Positions 17,887 to 25,036 of a stretch of 64,000 nt of DNA are shown here, piece after piece. Below the pieces are notes generated by a model. That model was not told where the DNA came from. It searched no databases and saw only the letters and a list, made by a program, of their open reading frames with translations. The stretch is from Microbacterium maritypicum. Its GTDB lineage: Bacteria; Actinomycetota; Actinomycetes; Actinomycetales; Microbacteriaceae. The first letter of the stretch is position 1. Each line of letters opens with the position of its first letter. The stretch is taken from positions 992,001 to 1,056,000 of the forward strand of contig NZ_CP168030.1 of assembly GCF_041529975.1 (NCBI RefSeq), read 5' to 3'. A program made the translations under genes and the position numbers.

Positions 17887-18188
17887 CAGGCTTGCATCCG
17901 CATGATCTCGTTGAACGCGTCGACGCCCTTGTTGCGCACGGCGGCGACGAGTTCGAGGGTGACCGACGCGCGCGAGGAGGCGATCATGGCCGAGTGGATG
18001 TCGTCGAGGTCACCCGTGACGGCGGCGACCTTGAGCGCGTCGGATTCGGACTGCAGGGAGCGCAGCTCGTCGATCGCCCCGGTGACGCTGTTCGCGAAGG
18101 CGGTGTCGTCGGCCGCCTTCGCCGGAGCGGTGGGCGGGGCGAGGGTGAACGCCGAGGAGATGCCCTCGACGCCGGAGAGGGGATCCAT
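17886..18188 (-). CDS. fliE: Flagellar hook-basal body protein FliE
   Basis: Adapter between the MS ring and the proximal rod. The 100 residues include the conserved C-terminal block (KVAAVTGDLDDIHSAMIAS, ASVTLELVAAVRNKGVDAF, EIMRMQ). ATG at 18188 overlaps the flgC stop by one base. The order flgB-flgC-fliE-fliF is the classic Gram-positive fla order. Confidence 0.95.
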   Translation of the reverse strand: MDPLSGVEGISSAFTLAPPTAPAKAADDTAFANSVTGAIDELRSLQSESDALKVAAVTGDLDDIHSAMIASSRASVTLELVAAVRNKGVDAFNEIMRMQA

Positions 18189-18580
18189 CAGCTGCGTCCG
18201 ATCTGGAGGGCGGATTCGTAGGCGTTGCGGGCACGGTCCACGATCGCGGCACTGGCCTGGTAGCCGCGCTGCGCGAGGATGAGCTGGCTCATCTGGTCGC
18301 CGAGGTCGATGTCGGGGTAGCGGACGTAGCCGTCGGCGTCGGCGAGCGGGTGGTCGGGCTGATGCACGAGCCGCCCCTCCGCACTGCCCTGCACGGCGCC
18401 GGCGACATACACACCCGGCGACTGGTCGCTGGTCTGGGCGGTGATGTACCGCGCACGGAAGGCGGCGCCGTCGGTCGCCGTCACGGTGTTGATGTTCGCG
18501 ATGTTGTCGCTGATGGCGTCGAGCCACTTGCGGTGCACGGTCAGGCCGGTGCTCGCGATGCCGATCGCGTCGAAGGTCAT
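18188..18580 (-). CDS. flgC: Flagellar proximal rod protein FlgC
   Basis: Proximal rod subunit. The 130 residues start with the rod motif (IASTGLTVHRKWLDAISDNI, ANINT) and end with the matching C-terminal motif (MSQLILAQRGYQASAAIVDR). ATG at 18580 overlaps the flgB stop as ATGA. The length is typical. Confidence 0.95.
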   Translation of the reverse strand: MTFDAIGIASTGLTVHRKWLDAISDNIANINTVTATDGAAFRARYITAQTSDQSPGVYVAGAVQGSAEGRLVHQPDHPLADADGYVRYPDIDLGDQMSQLILAQRGYQASAAIVDRARNAYESALQIGRS

Positions 18581-18918
18581 GAGGTCCTCATCGCCGCGCG
18601 CATCGACGCGAACGAGCCGTTCACGGCCTGCGTGGCGAACTGGTAGCGCAGCATCGTGTCGACACTGGACAGGGTCTCGGTGTCGAGGTTGACGTTGTTG
18701 CCGTTCAGGCGCGTGGGCTCGAGCGAGGTGCCGACCGTCGAGCCGACCCGTCCGTCACCCGCCTGGACCGAGTCCGCGAGCGCCTCTTCGAAGCGCACCC
18801 GCTTGGCGTGATAGTCGGGGGTGTTGATGTTGGCGATGTTGTCGGCGATCGCCCGCTGGCGCAGCGCGAGGCCGTCGAGCGCGCTCGTCAGCGCGTTGAT
18901 GGTCACAGAATCGAACAC
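18577..18918 (-). CDS. flgB: Flagellar proximal rod protein FlgB
   Basis: First rod subunit. The 113 residues include RQRAIADNIANINTPDYHAK and the C-terminal MLRYQFATQAVNGSFA. GTG at 18918 is chosen because it gives the normal beginning VFDSVTINALTSALDG; an upstream ATG at 18954 would add a basic, His-rich stretch foreign to the family. It is the first gene of an eleven-gene operon that runs to flgE and lies about 75 bases after the promoter at 18991-19017. Confidence 0.93.
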   Translation of the reverse strand: MFDSVTINALTSALDGLALRQRAIADNIANINTPDYHAKRVRFEEALADSVQAGDGRVGSTVGTSLEPTRLNGNNVNLDTETLSSVDTMLRYQFATQAVNGSFASMRAAMRTS

Positions 18919-18990
18919 GACCGCTCCCCGTGTGTGGTGGTGTGGCCGATCCATGGCCGAGTCTTGCGAGCCATCCGTGCTCTCCCTGTC

Positions 18991-19017
18991 CTATCGGCAG
19001 GGTCGCGCACGACGTTA
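18991..19017 (-). promoter_or_regulatory. FliA/WhiG-type flagellar promoter of the flgB-flgE operon
   Basis: On the minus strand: TAAC (19017-19014), 15 bases, GCCGATAG (18998-18991). It is identical in both boxes and in spacing to the promoters before hag and flgN. It lies in the 109-base gap between the fliT-like gene and flgB. Confidence 0.85.
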
Positions 19018-19027
19018 GGGAGCGGTC

Positions 19028-19336
19028 TCAGCCGTCCACGTCGAGGAATGCGGGAGCATCGGGGCGACGGGTCCCCGGGATCCGGTCCACCGCGCCGAGG
19101 TGCTGTCGGAGGTCGTCGAGATCGGTGCGGGCGCGCTCCATCGCGAGGCGCTGACGCTCGACCACCCGGCGGGCGCGATCGGCGAGATGCATGGGCAGGG
19201 GAGTGGAGGGCGGCGTCCACGGTTCGATGACGGCCGTGTCGGCGGTTCCGGGGGTAGCCGTGAGGATGCGGTCGGCGTCGAGCTCGAGGCGATCCAGCAG
19301 TTCGGTCCACTCCGCCGTCACGTCGTCGGCGCTCAC
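19028..19336 (-). CDS. Small flagellar-operon protein, FliT-like position
   Basis: A 102-residue, mostly helical protein of unknown function that follows fliS and overlaps it as GTGA at 19336. The central part is charged and helical (DRARRVVERQRLAMERARTD). FliT chaperones are of similar size and often follow fliS, so a FliD/FliT-type chaperone role is a guess from position; no sequence motif confirms it. It ends 11 bases before the flgB promoter and closes the hag-fliD-fliS transcription unit. Confidence 0.7.
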   Translation of the reverse strand: MSADDVTAEWTELLDRLELDADRILTATPGTADTAVIEPWTPPSTPLPMHLADRARRVVERQRLAMERARTDLDDLRQHLGAVDRIPGTRRPDAPAFLDVDG

Positions 19337-19725
19337 GACCGGGTCTCCGCGACGGTCCTGGCGGCTTCGTGCCAGGCGTCCCGCAGCGGGGCGACGATCC
19401 CGTGGCACGCACGGGTGCGCTCGGGATCGCGGCCGATGTTGGCGCCGATCAGGGTCTGCGACAGGAAGACGTACACCGAGCGGAGGCCCGCGCTGCCGTT
19501 CCAGTCGTCGGTCAACGACGAGGTCAGCTCCGACACGATGGCCTGCGCGTGCTGCAGTTGGGCATTCGCCTCGGTCCAGTCCTCGGCTCGCTGTGCGGCC
19601 TCGCCGCGCTCGATGTCGAGCAGCAGCCGGTCGTACAGCAGCGTCACGAGACGCTCGGGCGGTGCCGACAGCACGGCATCGTCACGGTAGCGCTGCTGCG
19701 CACGCAGGGCGGCGTTCATGCTCAC
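19333..19725 (-). CDS. fliS: Flagellin export chaperone FliS
   Basis: Cytoplasmic chaperone that binds the flagellin C-terminus. The 130 residues carry the FliS block (RYRDDAVLSAPPERLVTLLY, LLLDIERGE) followed by three helices. GTG at 19725 overlaps the fliD stop as GTGA; an ATG two codons later (19719) is an alternative. The order fliD-fliS is conserved widely. Confidence 0.94.
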   Translation of the reverse strand: MSMNAALRAQQRYRDDAVLSAPPERLVTLLYDRLLLDIERGEAAQRAEDWTEANAQLQHAQAIVSELTSSLTDDWNGSAGLRSVYVFLSQTLIGANIGRDPERTRACHGIVAPLRDAWHEAARTVAETRS

Positions 19726-21104
19726 TTCCCCGAGCTCGAGGTCGGAAGGGCAGCGATCTGCGACGACAGGTAGGTCGACTGCGACTGCAGTTGCGACAGC
19801 ATCACCTCGAGGCGGGCGTAGGTGCGCTCGAGCGTCGCCTTCCGCTGGGCGAGGCGCACGTCCCAGCGCTCCATCTGCTCGCCGAGGCTCTTGACCTCGC
19901 TCTCCTGGCCGGTGATGCGGGAGGTGAGCAGGCCGTCGTACTTGTCGGAGTACACCTTCGCGGTGTCCTGCACGCGCGAGGCGACGTCGGAGAACAGTCC
20001 GGCGACCGCATCCGGGTCCTTCGCGAGGGCTTCGGCGAACTTCTCCTCGTCGAAGCTCAGCACGCCGTACATGTCGGTCTCGATGCCGATGGAGGAGGGA
20101 GACACCCCATCGACCGGATGCTGGATGGCATCGGCGATCGCCGTCCGCAGCGATCGGACGGTGCTGTCGCCCGTGAAGACGCCCAGGGTGGTCTTGTCGC
20201 CCTGGTTCGCGGCGACGGTGGCCTTCGACCCGTTGTCGATACGCGTCAGGATGTCTTTGACTGCGGCGATGAACTCCGCGGAGGCCTTGGTGCGGGCCTC
20301 GGTGTCGATGGTGACGCCGATCGTGATCGGGTCGGCGGATGCCGCGGACACCGTCACATCGACGCCGTCGAACAGATCGGTGAAGGTGTTGCTCGACGAG
20401 GTCAGCACCTGTTCGGCGCTGGTGCCCGCCCACAGCCGCAACTGTGCGTCGGCGCCCACCGCGATCACGGCCGCCCCCGCTTCGGTGGCGATGTCGGATG
20501 CGGTGCCGGCCTCGACCGCGGCGACGTCACCGCGATAGGCGCGGAACTGGCCGCCCTCGCCCGAGTCGGCCGCGCGCAGCTGCAGGCGGTGCAGGGGGTT
20601 GCCGTCGGCGTCGCGGCCCGCGGGCACTGCTGACGCGACGACTCCGAAGCCCGCTTCGTTGATGGCCTGGGCGACCTCCTGCATCGAGGCGCCGTCGGCC
20701 TCGATCTGCAGACGCTCGCCCTGGGCGTTCTCGAGGGTGATCACCGGCGGGTCGACGGGCCATCCATTCGACGCGGCCGAGACGATGGTGTGATTCTTCG
20801 CGACCTTGTCGACGACGATCTCCGCCGCGACCGGGGCGGCGCCGGTGCGGGTGGCGACCGTGACGGTGTTCGACGACGACGATGTCGTGAAGCGTGCCAG
20901 TCCGTCGCGCGATGCGGCCTTCTCGGCGGCCGTGGCGAGGTTCTGGATCGCGGTGTTCAGCGTCTGCAGTTGGGTGACGATGCCGTTCTTGTCATCCATC
21001 TTCGCTTTGAGCAGCGAACGCGGGATGGCGTGCACGTCCATCAGGGCCTTGATGACCTCTGTGGTCTTCAGGCCGGAGACGAGGCCGTCGAGCGAGAGAG
21101 ACAT
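19722..21104 (-). CDS. fliD: Flagellar filament cap protein FliD
   Basis: Forms the filament cap that folds exported flagellin. The 460 residues start MSLSLDGLVSGLKTTEVIK, show the FliD N-terminal coiled region and central domains, and end with a long C-terminal helix region (SDKYDGLLTSRITGQESEVK, QSQSTYLSSQIAALP). AAAGGCG precedes the ATG. No separate promoter was seen; it is probably transcribed by read-through from hag past the hairpin at 21133-21168. Confidence 0.95.
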   Translation of the reverse strand: MSLSLDGLVSGLKTTEVIKALMDVHAIPRSLLKAKMDDKNGIVTQLQTLNTAIQNLATAAEKAASRDGLARFTTSSSSNTVTVATRTGAAPVAAEIVVDKVAKNHTIVSAASNGWPVDPPVITLENAQGERLQIEADGASMQEVAQAINEAGFGVVASAVPAGRDADGNPLHRLQLRAADSGEGGQFRAYRGDVAAVEAGTASDIATEAGAAVIAVGADAQLRLWAGTSAEQVLTSSSNTFTDLFDGVDVTVSAASADPITIGVTIDTEARTKASAEFIAAVKDILTRIDNGSKATVAANQGDKTTLGVFTGDSTVRSLRTAIADAIQHPVDGVSPSSIGIETDMYGVLSFDEEKFAEALAKDPDAVAGLFSDVASRVQDTAKVYSDKYDGLLTSRITGQESEVKSLGEQMERWDVRLAQRKATLERTYARLEVMLSQLQSQSTYLSSQIAALPTSSSGK

Positions 21105-21132
21105 GTTCGCCTTTGCAGGTCGGGAGCGGACG

Positions 21133-21168
21133 GGGTCCGGGCGACGGTCGCGACCGCCGCCCGGACCC
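21133..21168. terminator. Long palindrome between hag and fliD (attenuating terminator or mRNA stabiliser)
   Basis: A 36-base palindrome: the 18-base arms GGGTCCGGGCGACGGTCG and its partner differ at only one position. It starts 11 bases after the hag stop in the direction of transcription and lies 28 bases before fliD. There is no U tract. A hairpin here would protect the 3' end of hag mRNA and let only part of transcription reach fliD, matching the high flagellin and low cap demand. Confidence 0.75.
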
Positions 21169-21179
21169 TATGGCGTGGT

Positions 21180-22010
21180 TCAGCGCAGGAGCTGGAGAAC
21201 GCCCTGGTTGGACTGGTTCGCCTGGGCCAGCATGGCCGTGCCCGCCTGCGACAGGATGTTCGCCGAGGTGAACTTGACCATCTCGGACGCCATGTCGGTG
21301 TCGCGGATACGGCTCTCGGCGGCGGACAGGTTCTCCGCCGACACGTTGAGGCTGTTGATGGTCGACTCGAAGCGGTTCTGCAGCGCACCGTAACCGGCAC
21401 GTGCGGTCGAGACCGCCTGGATCTCCGTGTCGATGTCAGCCAGCGCGGCACCGTAGGTGGCCGCATCCGTCATCGTCGGCGCGTAGCCCTTGATGTCTGC
21501 TCCGAGGGTGGCGAAGTTGGTCAGGCCGACCGAGATCTGGTCCTCGGCGGCGACCGCGCCCGCACCGACCTGGAACGTCAGCGTCGTGCCACCCGAGAGC
21601 AGCTTGATGCCGTTGAAGTTCGTGCTCTCGGCGATCCGGGTGAGCTCATCACCCAGGGTGTTGATCTCCTTCTGGATCGCTTCGCGCGACTTCGCGTTGT
21701 TCGAGTCGTTCGCACCCTGAGCGGTCAGGTCGCGAACGCGCTGCAGGATCGAGTGGACCTCGGTCAGGGCGCCTTCCGCGGTCTGGATGACCGAGATGCC
21801 GTCCTGGGCGTTGCGCGCCGCGACGTTCAGGCCGTTGACCTGCGAGCGCAGGCCCTCGGAGATCGCGAGGCCGGCGGCGTCGTCCGCTGCACGGTTGATC
21901 CGCAGACCGCTCGAGAGCTTCTCGAGCGACTTCGACAGGTCGTTCTGCGTGCTGGACAGGTTGCGGTAGGCGTTGAGCGCCGACACGTTGGTGTTGATCT
22001 GCATACCCAT
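21180..22010 (-). CDS. hag: Flagellin
   Basis: Filament subunit. The 276 residues have the conserved N-terminal D0/D1 region (MGMQINTNVSALNAYRNL, LSSGLRINRAADDAAGLAIS) and C-terminal region (RFESTINSLNVSAENLSAAE, ILSQAGTAMLAQANQSNQG) with only a short central part (about 150-205), so it is a short flagellin of the Bacillus type. ATG at 22010 follows a strong GGAGGAGAA at 22016-22024. The long leader has a stem-loop (see 22037-22066). It is the first gene of hag-fliD-fliS and the main expected target of sigma FliA and CsrA-FliW. Confidence 0.97.
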   Translation of the reverse strand: MGMQINTNVSALNAYRNLSSTQNDLSKSLEKLSSGLRINRAADDAAGLAISEGLRSQVNGLNVAARNAQDGISVIQTAEGALTEVHSILQRVRDLTAQGANDSNNAKSREAIQKEINTLGDELTRIAESTNFNGIKLLSGGTTLTFQVGAGAVAAEDQISVGLTNFATLGADIKGYAPTMTDAATYGAALADIDTEIQAVSTARAGYGALQNRFESTINSLNVSAENLSAAESRIRDTDMASEMVKFTSANILSQAGTAMLAQANQSNQGVLQLLR

Positions 22011-22036
22011 AAGGGTTCTCCTCCGTGAATTTCGTT

Positions 22037-22066
22037 GTGCGAGAGACCATCCGTGGTCTCCCGCAC
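22037..22066 (-). promoter_or_regulatory. hag leader stem-loop with GGA loop, candidate CsrA site
   Basis: GTGCG/CGCAC and GAGACCA/TGGTCTC stack with one mismatch around the RNA loop CGGA (22053-22050). Its outer edge (22066) is about where transcription should start from the -10 box at 22071-22078. CsrA binds GGA in hairpin loops, and the local RNA ACGGAUGG fits its consensus. A second GGA motif (ACGGAGGA) overlaps the Shine-Dalgarno at 22016-22024, the two-site layout known for Bacillus hag. Confidence 0.6.
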
Positions 22067-22070
22067 ACAC

Positions 22071-22097
22071 CTATCGGCGGAGGCGGCGCGGGCGTTA
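22071..22097 (-). promoter_or_regulatory. FliA/WhiG-type flagellar promoter of hag
   Basis: On the minus strand: TAAC (22097-22094), 15 bases, GCCGATAG (22078-22071). It lies between the sigma gene stop (22122) and hag, with about 60 bases of leader to the ATG. Confidence 0.87.
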
Positions 22098-22121
22098 GCC
22101 GGGCGCGTCGGGGAAAGCAGG

Positions 22122-22922
22122 CTAGGCGGGGGCCGATTCGCGGAAGACGCCGGCGATCCGCGCGCTGGCCGCATCGGCGATCCGTGTGAAGTAGGCGTCG
22201 CGCGCTCCGGCCGACACCCGGGTCGTCGTGGCGGGGGCGGCGCCTTCGGCGAAGTACCGGTCCAGGGCGTCGCGCAGCAGGCGGATGGCCTCCGACCTCT
22301 GCTGCGACACGGCGGAATGGGTCACCCCGAGCTCTTCGGCGATCTCCTTGACGGGGCGTTCTTCGAAGTAGACGCCCTGCACGATCCGGCGCATGCGCTC
22401 CGGCAGCGCGGCGACGGCCTGCTCGAGCACCTCGCGGCGCTCACCGACGAGCGCCGATTCCTCGGGCAGCAGGATGTCGGCGGTCACATCGCGGGCGGCG
22501 GGGTCTTCCAGTGTGGTGACGGTGCGGGCGGCATCGCCGAGGGCTTCGAGGACGACGTCCTTCGCGACGCCCATCGTGGTGGCGACCTCGGCCGCCGTCG
22601 CCGTTCTGCCGAGTCCTGCGGTGAGGGTCTCGCGCACGGCGACCGTCTCTTTGATGCGCTTGCGGATGCCGCGGGAGGCCCAGTCCATGGAACGCATCTC
22701 ATCGGCGAATGCCCCGAGGATGCGGCGGCGCGCGTAAGCGCCGAAGGGGACGCCCAGCGACGGGTCGAACGCGTCCGCGGCGGTCACGAGCGCGAGCGCT
22801 CCGACGGCCGCGAGCTCGTCGCGGGGGATATGGGTTGCTCGGGCGTGTGTTTCGGAGGCGAGGTAGCCGACCAGGGGGAGGTTGCTCTCGATGAGCAGAT
22901 TGCGCTCAGCGCGCGACGACAT
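22122..22922 (-). CDS. fliA: FliA/WhiG-family flagellar sigma factor
   Basis: Alternative sigma factor of the sigma70 family. The 266 residues contain region 2 (NLPLVGYLASETHARATHIP, FDPSLGVPFGAYARRRILGA, DWASRGIRKRI), region 3 (about 110-150) and region 4 (LPERMRRIVQGVYFEERPVK, AEELGVTHSAVSQQRSEAI). The four TAAC-N15-GCCGAYAG promoters around it match FliA/WhiG specificity. WhiG (sporulation) is the alternative name in Streptomyces, but the context is flagellar. No flgM-like anti-sigma gene was seen in the window. ATG at 22922 has only a distant AGGTGG. Confidence 0.92.
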   Translation of the reverse strand: MSSRAERNLLIESNLPLVGYLASETHARATHIPRDELAAVGALALVTAADAFDPSLGVPFGAYARRRILGAFADEMRSMDWASRGIRKRIKETVAVRETLTAGLGRTATAAEVATTMGVAKDVVLEALGDAARTVTTLEDPAARDVTADILLPEESALVGERREVLEQAVAALPERMRRIVQGVYFEERPVKEIAEELGVTHSAVSQQRSEAIRLLRDALDRYFAEGAAPATTTRVSAGARDAYFTRIADAASARIAGVFRESAPA

Positions 22923-22984
22923 GGGGGATGATCCACCTCTCTGGATTCACTCCGGAAGCTCCAAGGAGACGAGTAGATGCACTT

Positions 22985-23001
22985 ATCACACTTCTTGTGA
23001 T
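22985..23001. promoter_or_regulatory. Inverted repeat in the sigma-flgN divergent region
   Basis: ATCACA-CTTCT-TGTGAT: perfect six-base arms with a five-base spacer in the 196-base gap between the divergent sigma gene and flgN. Its position, 63 bases before the sigma start, suits an operator for the sigma gene. It is not a CRP site, since the half-sites point the other way. The regulator is unknown. Confidence 0.4.
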
Positions 23002-23040
23002 CTGTACATGGGGAGAACTACCCATCGCCGTTCCACATAG

Positions 23041-23067
23041 TAACCTTAGGGGCGCGGCAGCCGATAG
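23041..23067 (+). promoter_or_regulatory. FliA/WhiG-type flagellar promoter of flgN-flgK-flgL-fliW
   Basis: TAAC (23041-23044), 15 bases, GCCGATAG (23060-23067), identical in boxes and spacing to those before hag and flgB. The flgN ATG lies about 50 bases further on. Confidence 0.85.
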
Positions 23068-23118
23068 TGACCTTTGGCCACGTTAACAGGCGTGGCGATC
23101 ACTGGGGAAAAGGGGATC

Positions 23119-23601
23119 ATGGGAGCCAACGAACTATCGATACAGCTGTGGCGCGAGCGTGAACTGCTCGAGATGCTGCTCTTCAAACTAGACGAACAGC
23201 AGCTGCTGCTCGCAGCCGGGCGATCCCAATGGATCCAGTTCGCCGCGCGTGAGATCGATCAGGTCCTCGATCGCCTGCGTGGCGCGGGACTCGCGCGCAC
23301 GGTCGAGGTCGCCGCGGTCGCCGAGGAGTGGGGGGCTCCGGAGGGCGCGACGATCCGCGAACTGGTCGCACACGCGCCGGAGGGCGCGTGGCAGGAGGTC
23401 TTCGCCGACCACATGCGCGCGCTGACGAAGCTCGCCGCCGAGGTCGAGCAGCTGCGCGACGCGAACACGGAGCAGCTCAGCGGCGTGCTCCGTGCCACTC
23501 AGGAGACGCTCGCCGCGCTGGGGCACGAGACGGGCGAATACACGACGAACGGTGACCGCGCACGCGACGACGCAGCGCGCATCATCGACACCGAGATGTG
23601 A
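23119..23601 (+). CDS. flgN: FlgN-family chaperone
   Basis: Probable export chaperone for the hook-filament junction proteins FlgK and FlgL. The 160 residues are helical and contain a FlgN-like block LWRERELLEMLLFKLDEQQL and further heptad-like helices. ATG at 23119 has a GGGG-rich ribosome site and starts MGANELSIQL; an in-frame ATG at 23074 lies only seven bases after the promoter -10 and would leave no leader. Position directly before flgK supports the call; FlgN is weakly conserved. Confidence 0.85.
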   Translation: MGANELSIQLWRERELLEMLLFKLDEQQLLLAAGRSQWIQFAAREIDQVLDRLRGAGLARTVEVAAVAEEWGAPEGATIRELVAHAPEGAWQEVFADHMRALTKLAAEVEQLRDANTEQLSGVLRATQETLAALGHETGEYTTNGDRARDDAARIIDTEM

Positions 23602-23614
23602 CCGGAAGGGGATC

Positions 23615-25024
23615 ATGTCGACCTTCAGCGGATTGAACACTGCGGCCAGCGGACTCGCCGCCGCCCGACGCGGCATGGACGTGGTCGGGCAGAACATCGC
23701 CAACCAGAAGACCGAGGGCTACACGCGTCAGCGGGTCCAGACCTCGGCCATCGCGGCGATCGCCCAGACCGGCCGATTCAGCGTCGGCGCTCTGCCGGGA
23801 CACGGCGTCTCGATCGACGGCGTCGCCCGTCTCGGCGATGCCCTGCTCGACGCCCGCGTCCGCGACTCGCTCGCCGCATCGGGCTTCTGGTCCACGCGCG
23901 CGGTCGCCGCGACCACGATCGAGGCCTCGCTCGCCGAGCCCACCGAGAACGGACTGGCGGCGCGACTGTCGAAGTTCTGGTCCGGCTGGCAAGATCTCGC
24001 AAACACACCGGACTCCGGTGCAGCGGCATCCACCATCCTCGAATCCGCCAAGGAGCTCGCGTCCCACATCGCCGGCGGCTACCGCACCGTGGCCACCCAG
24101 TGGAGCGACGCGCGGGCCACCGCCGAGCGCACCGTGACGCAGGTCAATGCCGCCGCCGACCAGATCGCGGTGCTCAACGGCGAGATCCGCGACGCCCTCG
24201 CCTCCGGGCGCTCGGCGAACGAGCTCATGGACCAGCGGAGCGTGCTCGCGCAGAACGTCGCCCGCATGTCCGGGGCGGCGGCCACCATCGAGAGCGACGG
24301 GTCGATGACCCTCCGCGTCGGCGGTAACGCGCTGGTCTCGGGTTCCGATGCGCGCCACCTCGTCCTCAACGGCCCGGCCACGATCGACGCGGGGCAGCGC
24401 TTCACCGTCTCGTGGGAATCCGCGCCCGATCTCCCGGCCTCGATCGACGGCGGCGAGCTCGGCGGCTCGCTCGCCGTGCTCGCACCTGCAGCCGACGGCG
24501 GCATGCTCGCGCAGCTCGCCTCGACCTACGACGCGGTGGCGACAGCCCTGGCCGGTGCGCTGAACGCGCAGCACCGCGCGGGTGTCACCTCGTCCGGGCA
24601 GCCGGGCGGCGACTTCTTCACCCTTCCGACGACCGGGTCGGCCGCGCTCGGACTGCGGGTCGCCGTGACGACCCCGTCCGAGCTGGCGCTCGCCGCACCG
24701 GGTGCCGGTGCGCTGGATGCGACCAACGCCGACCTGATCTCGCAGATCGGGCGCGGCGCCACCTCGCCCGACGCCCTCTGGTCCGACCACGTCACGCGCT
24801 TCGGGGTGGCGACAGCCGCCGACGTGCAGCGGGCGAAGGTCTCCGATTCGGCCGCGGTCGCCGCGGTCGGGGCGCAGCAGTCCGTGGCCGCCGTCGACGG
24901 CGACGAGGAGACGATCAGCCTGCTCACGTACCAGACCGCCTACCAGGCCGCAGCCCGCGTGATGACGGCGGTGGACGAGGCGCTCGACGTCCTCATCAAC
25001 CGCACGGGTCTCGTCGGACGCTGA
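23615..25024 (+). CDS. flgK: Hook-filament junction protein 1, FlgK
   Basis: Junction protein between hook and filament. The 469 residues start with the rod/hook motif (MSTFSGLNTAASGLAAARRG, then GQNIANQKTEGYTRQRV) and end with the axial C-terminus (SLLTYQTAYQAAARVMTAVD, LDVLINRTG). ATG at 23615 follows GGAAGGGGATC. Thirteen bases separate it from flgN. Confidence 0.96.
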   Translation: MSTFSGLNTAASGLAAARRGMDVVGQNIANQKTEGYTRQRVQTSAIAAIAQTGRFSVGALPGHGVSIDGVARLGDALLDARVRDSLAASGFWSTRAVAATTIEASLAEPTENGLAARLSKFWSGWQDLANTPDSGAAASTILESAKELASHIAGGYRTVATQWSDARATAERTVTQVNAAADQIAVLNGEIRDALASGRSANELMDQRSVLAQNVARMSGAAATIESDGSMTLRVGGNALVSGSDARHLVLNGPATIDAGQRFTVSWESAPDLPASIDGGELGGSLAVLAPAADGGMLAQLASTYDAVATALAGALNAQHRAGVTSSGQPGGDFFTLPTTGSAALGLRVAVTTPSELALAAPGAGALDATNADLISQIGRGATSPDALWSDHVTRFGVATAADVQRAKVSDSAAVAAVGAQQSVAAVDGDEETISLLTYQTAYQAAARVMTAVDEALDVLINRTGLVGR

Positions 25025-25036
25025 TAAAGGAGCACC

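Noticed and set aside
22985..23001. CRP/Fnr-type operator
   Set aside because: The half-sites are in the inside-out order TCACA-N5-TGTGA rather than TGTGA-N6-TCACA, so it was kept only as an unassigned inverted repeat.
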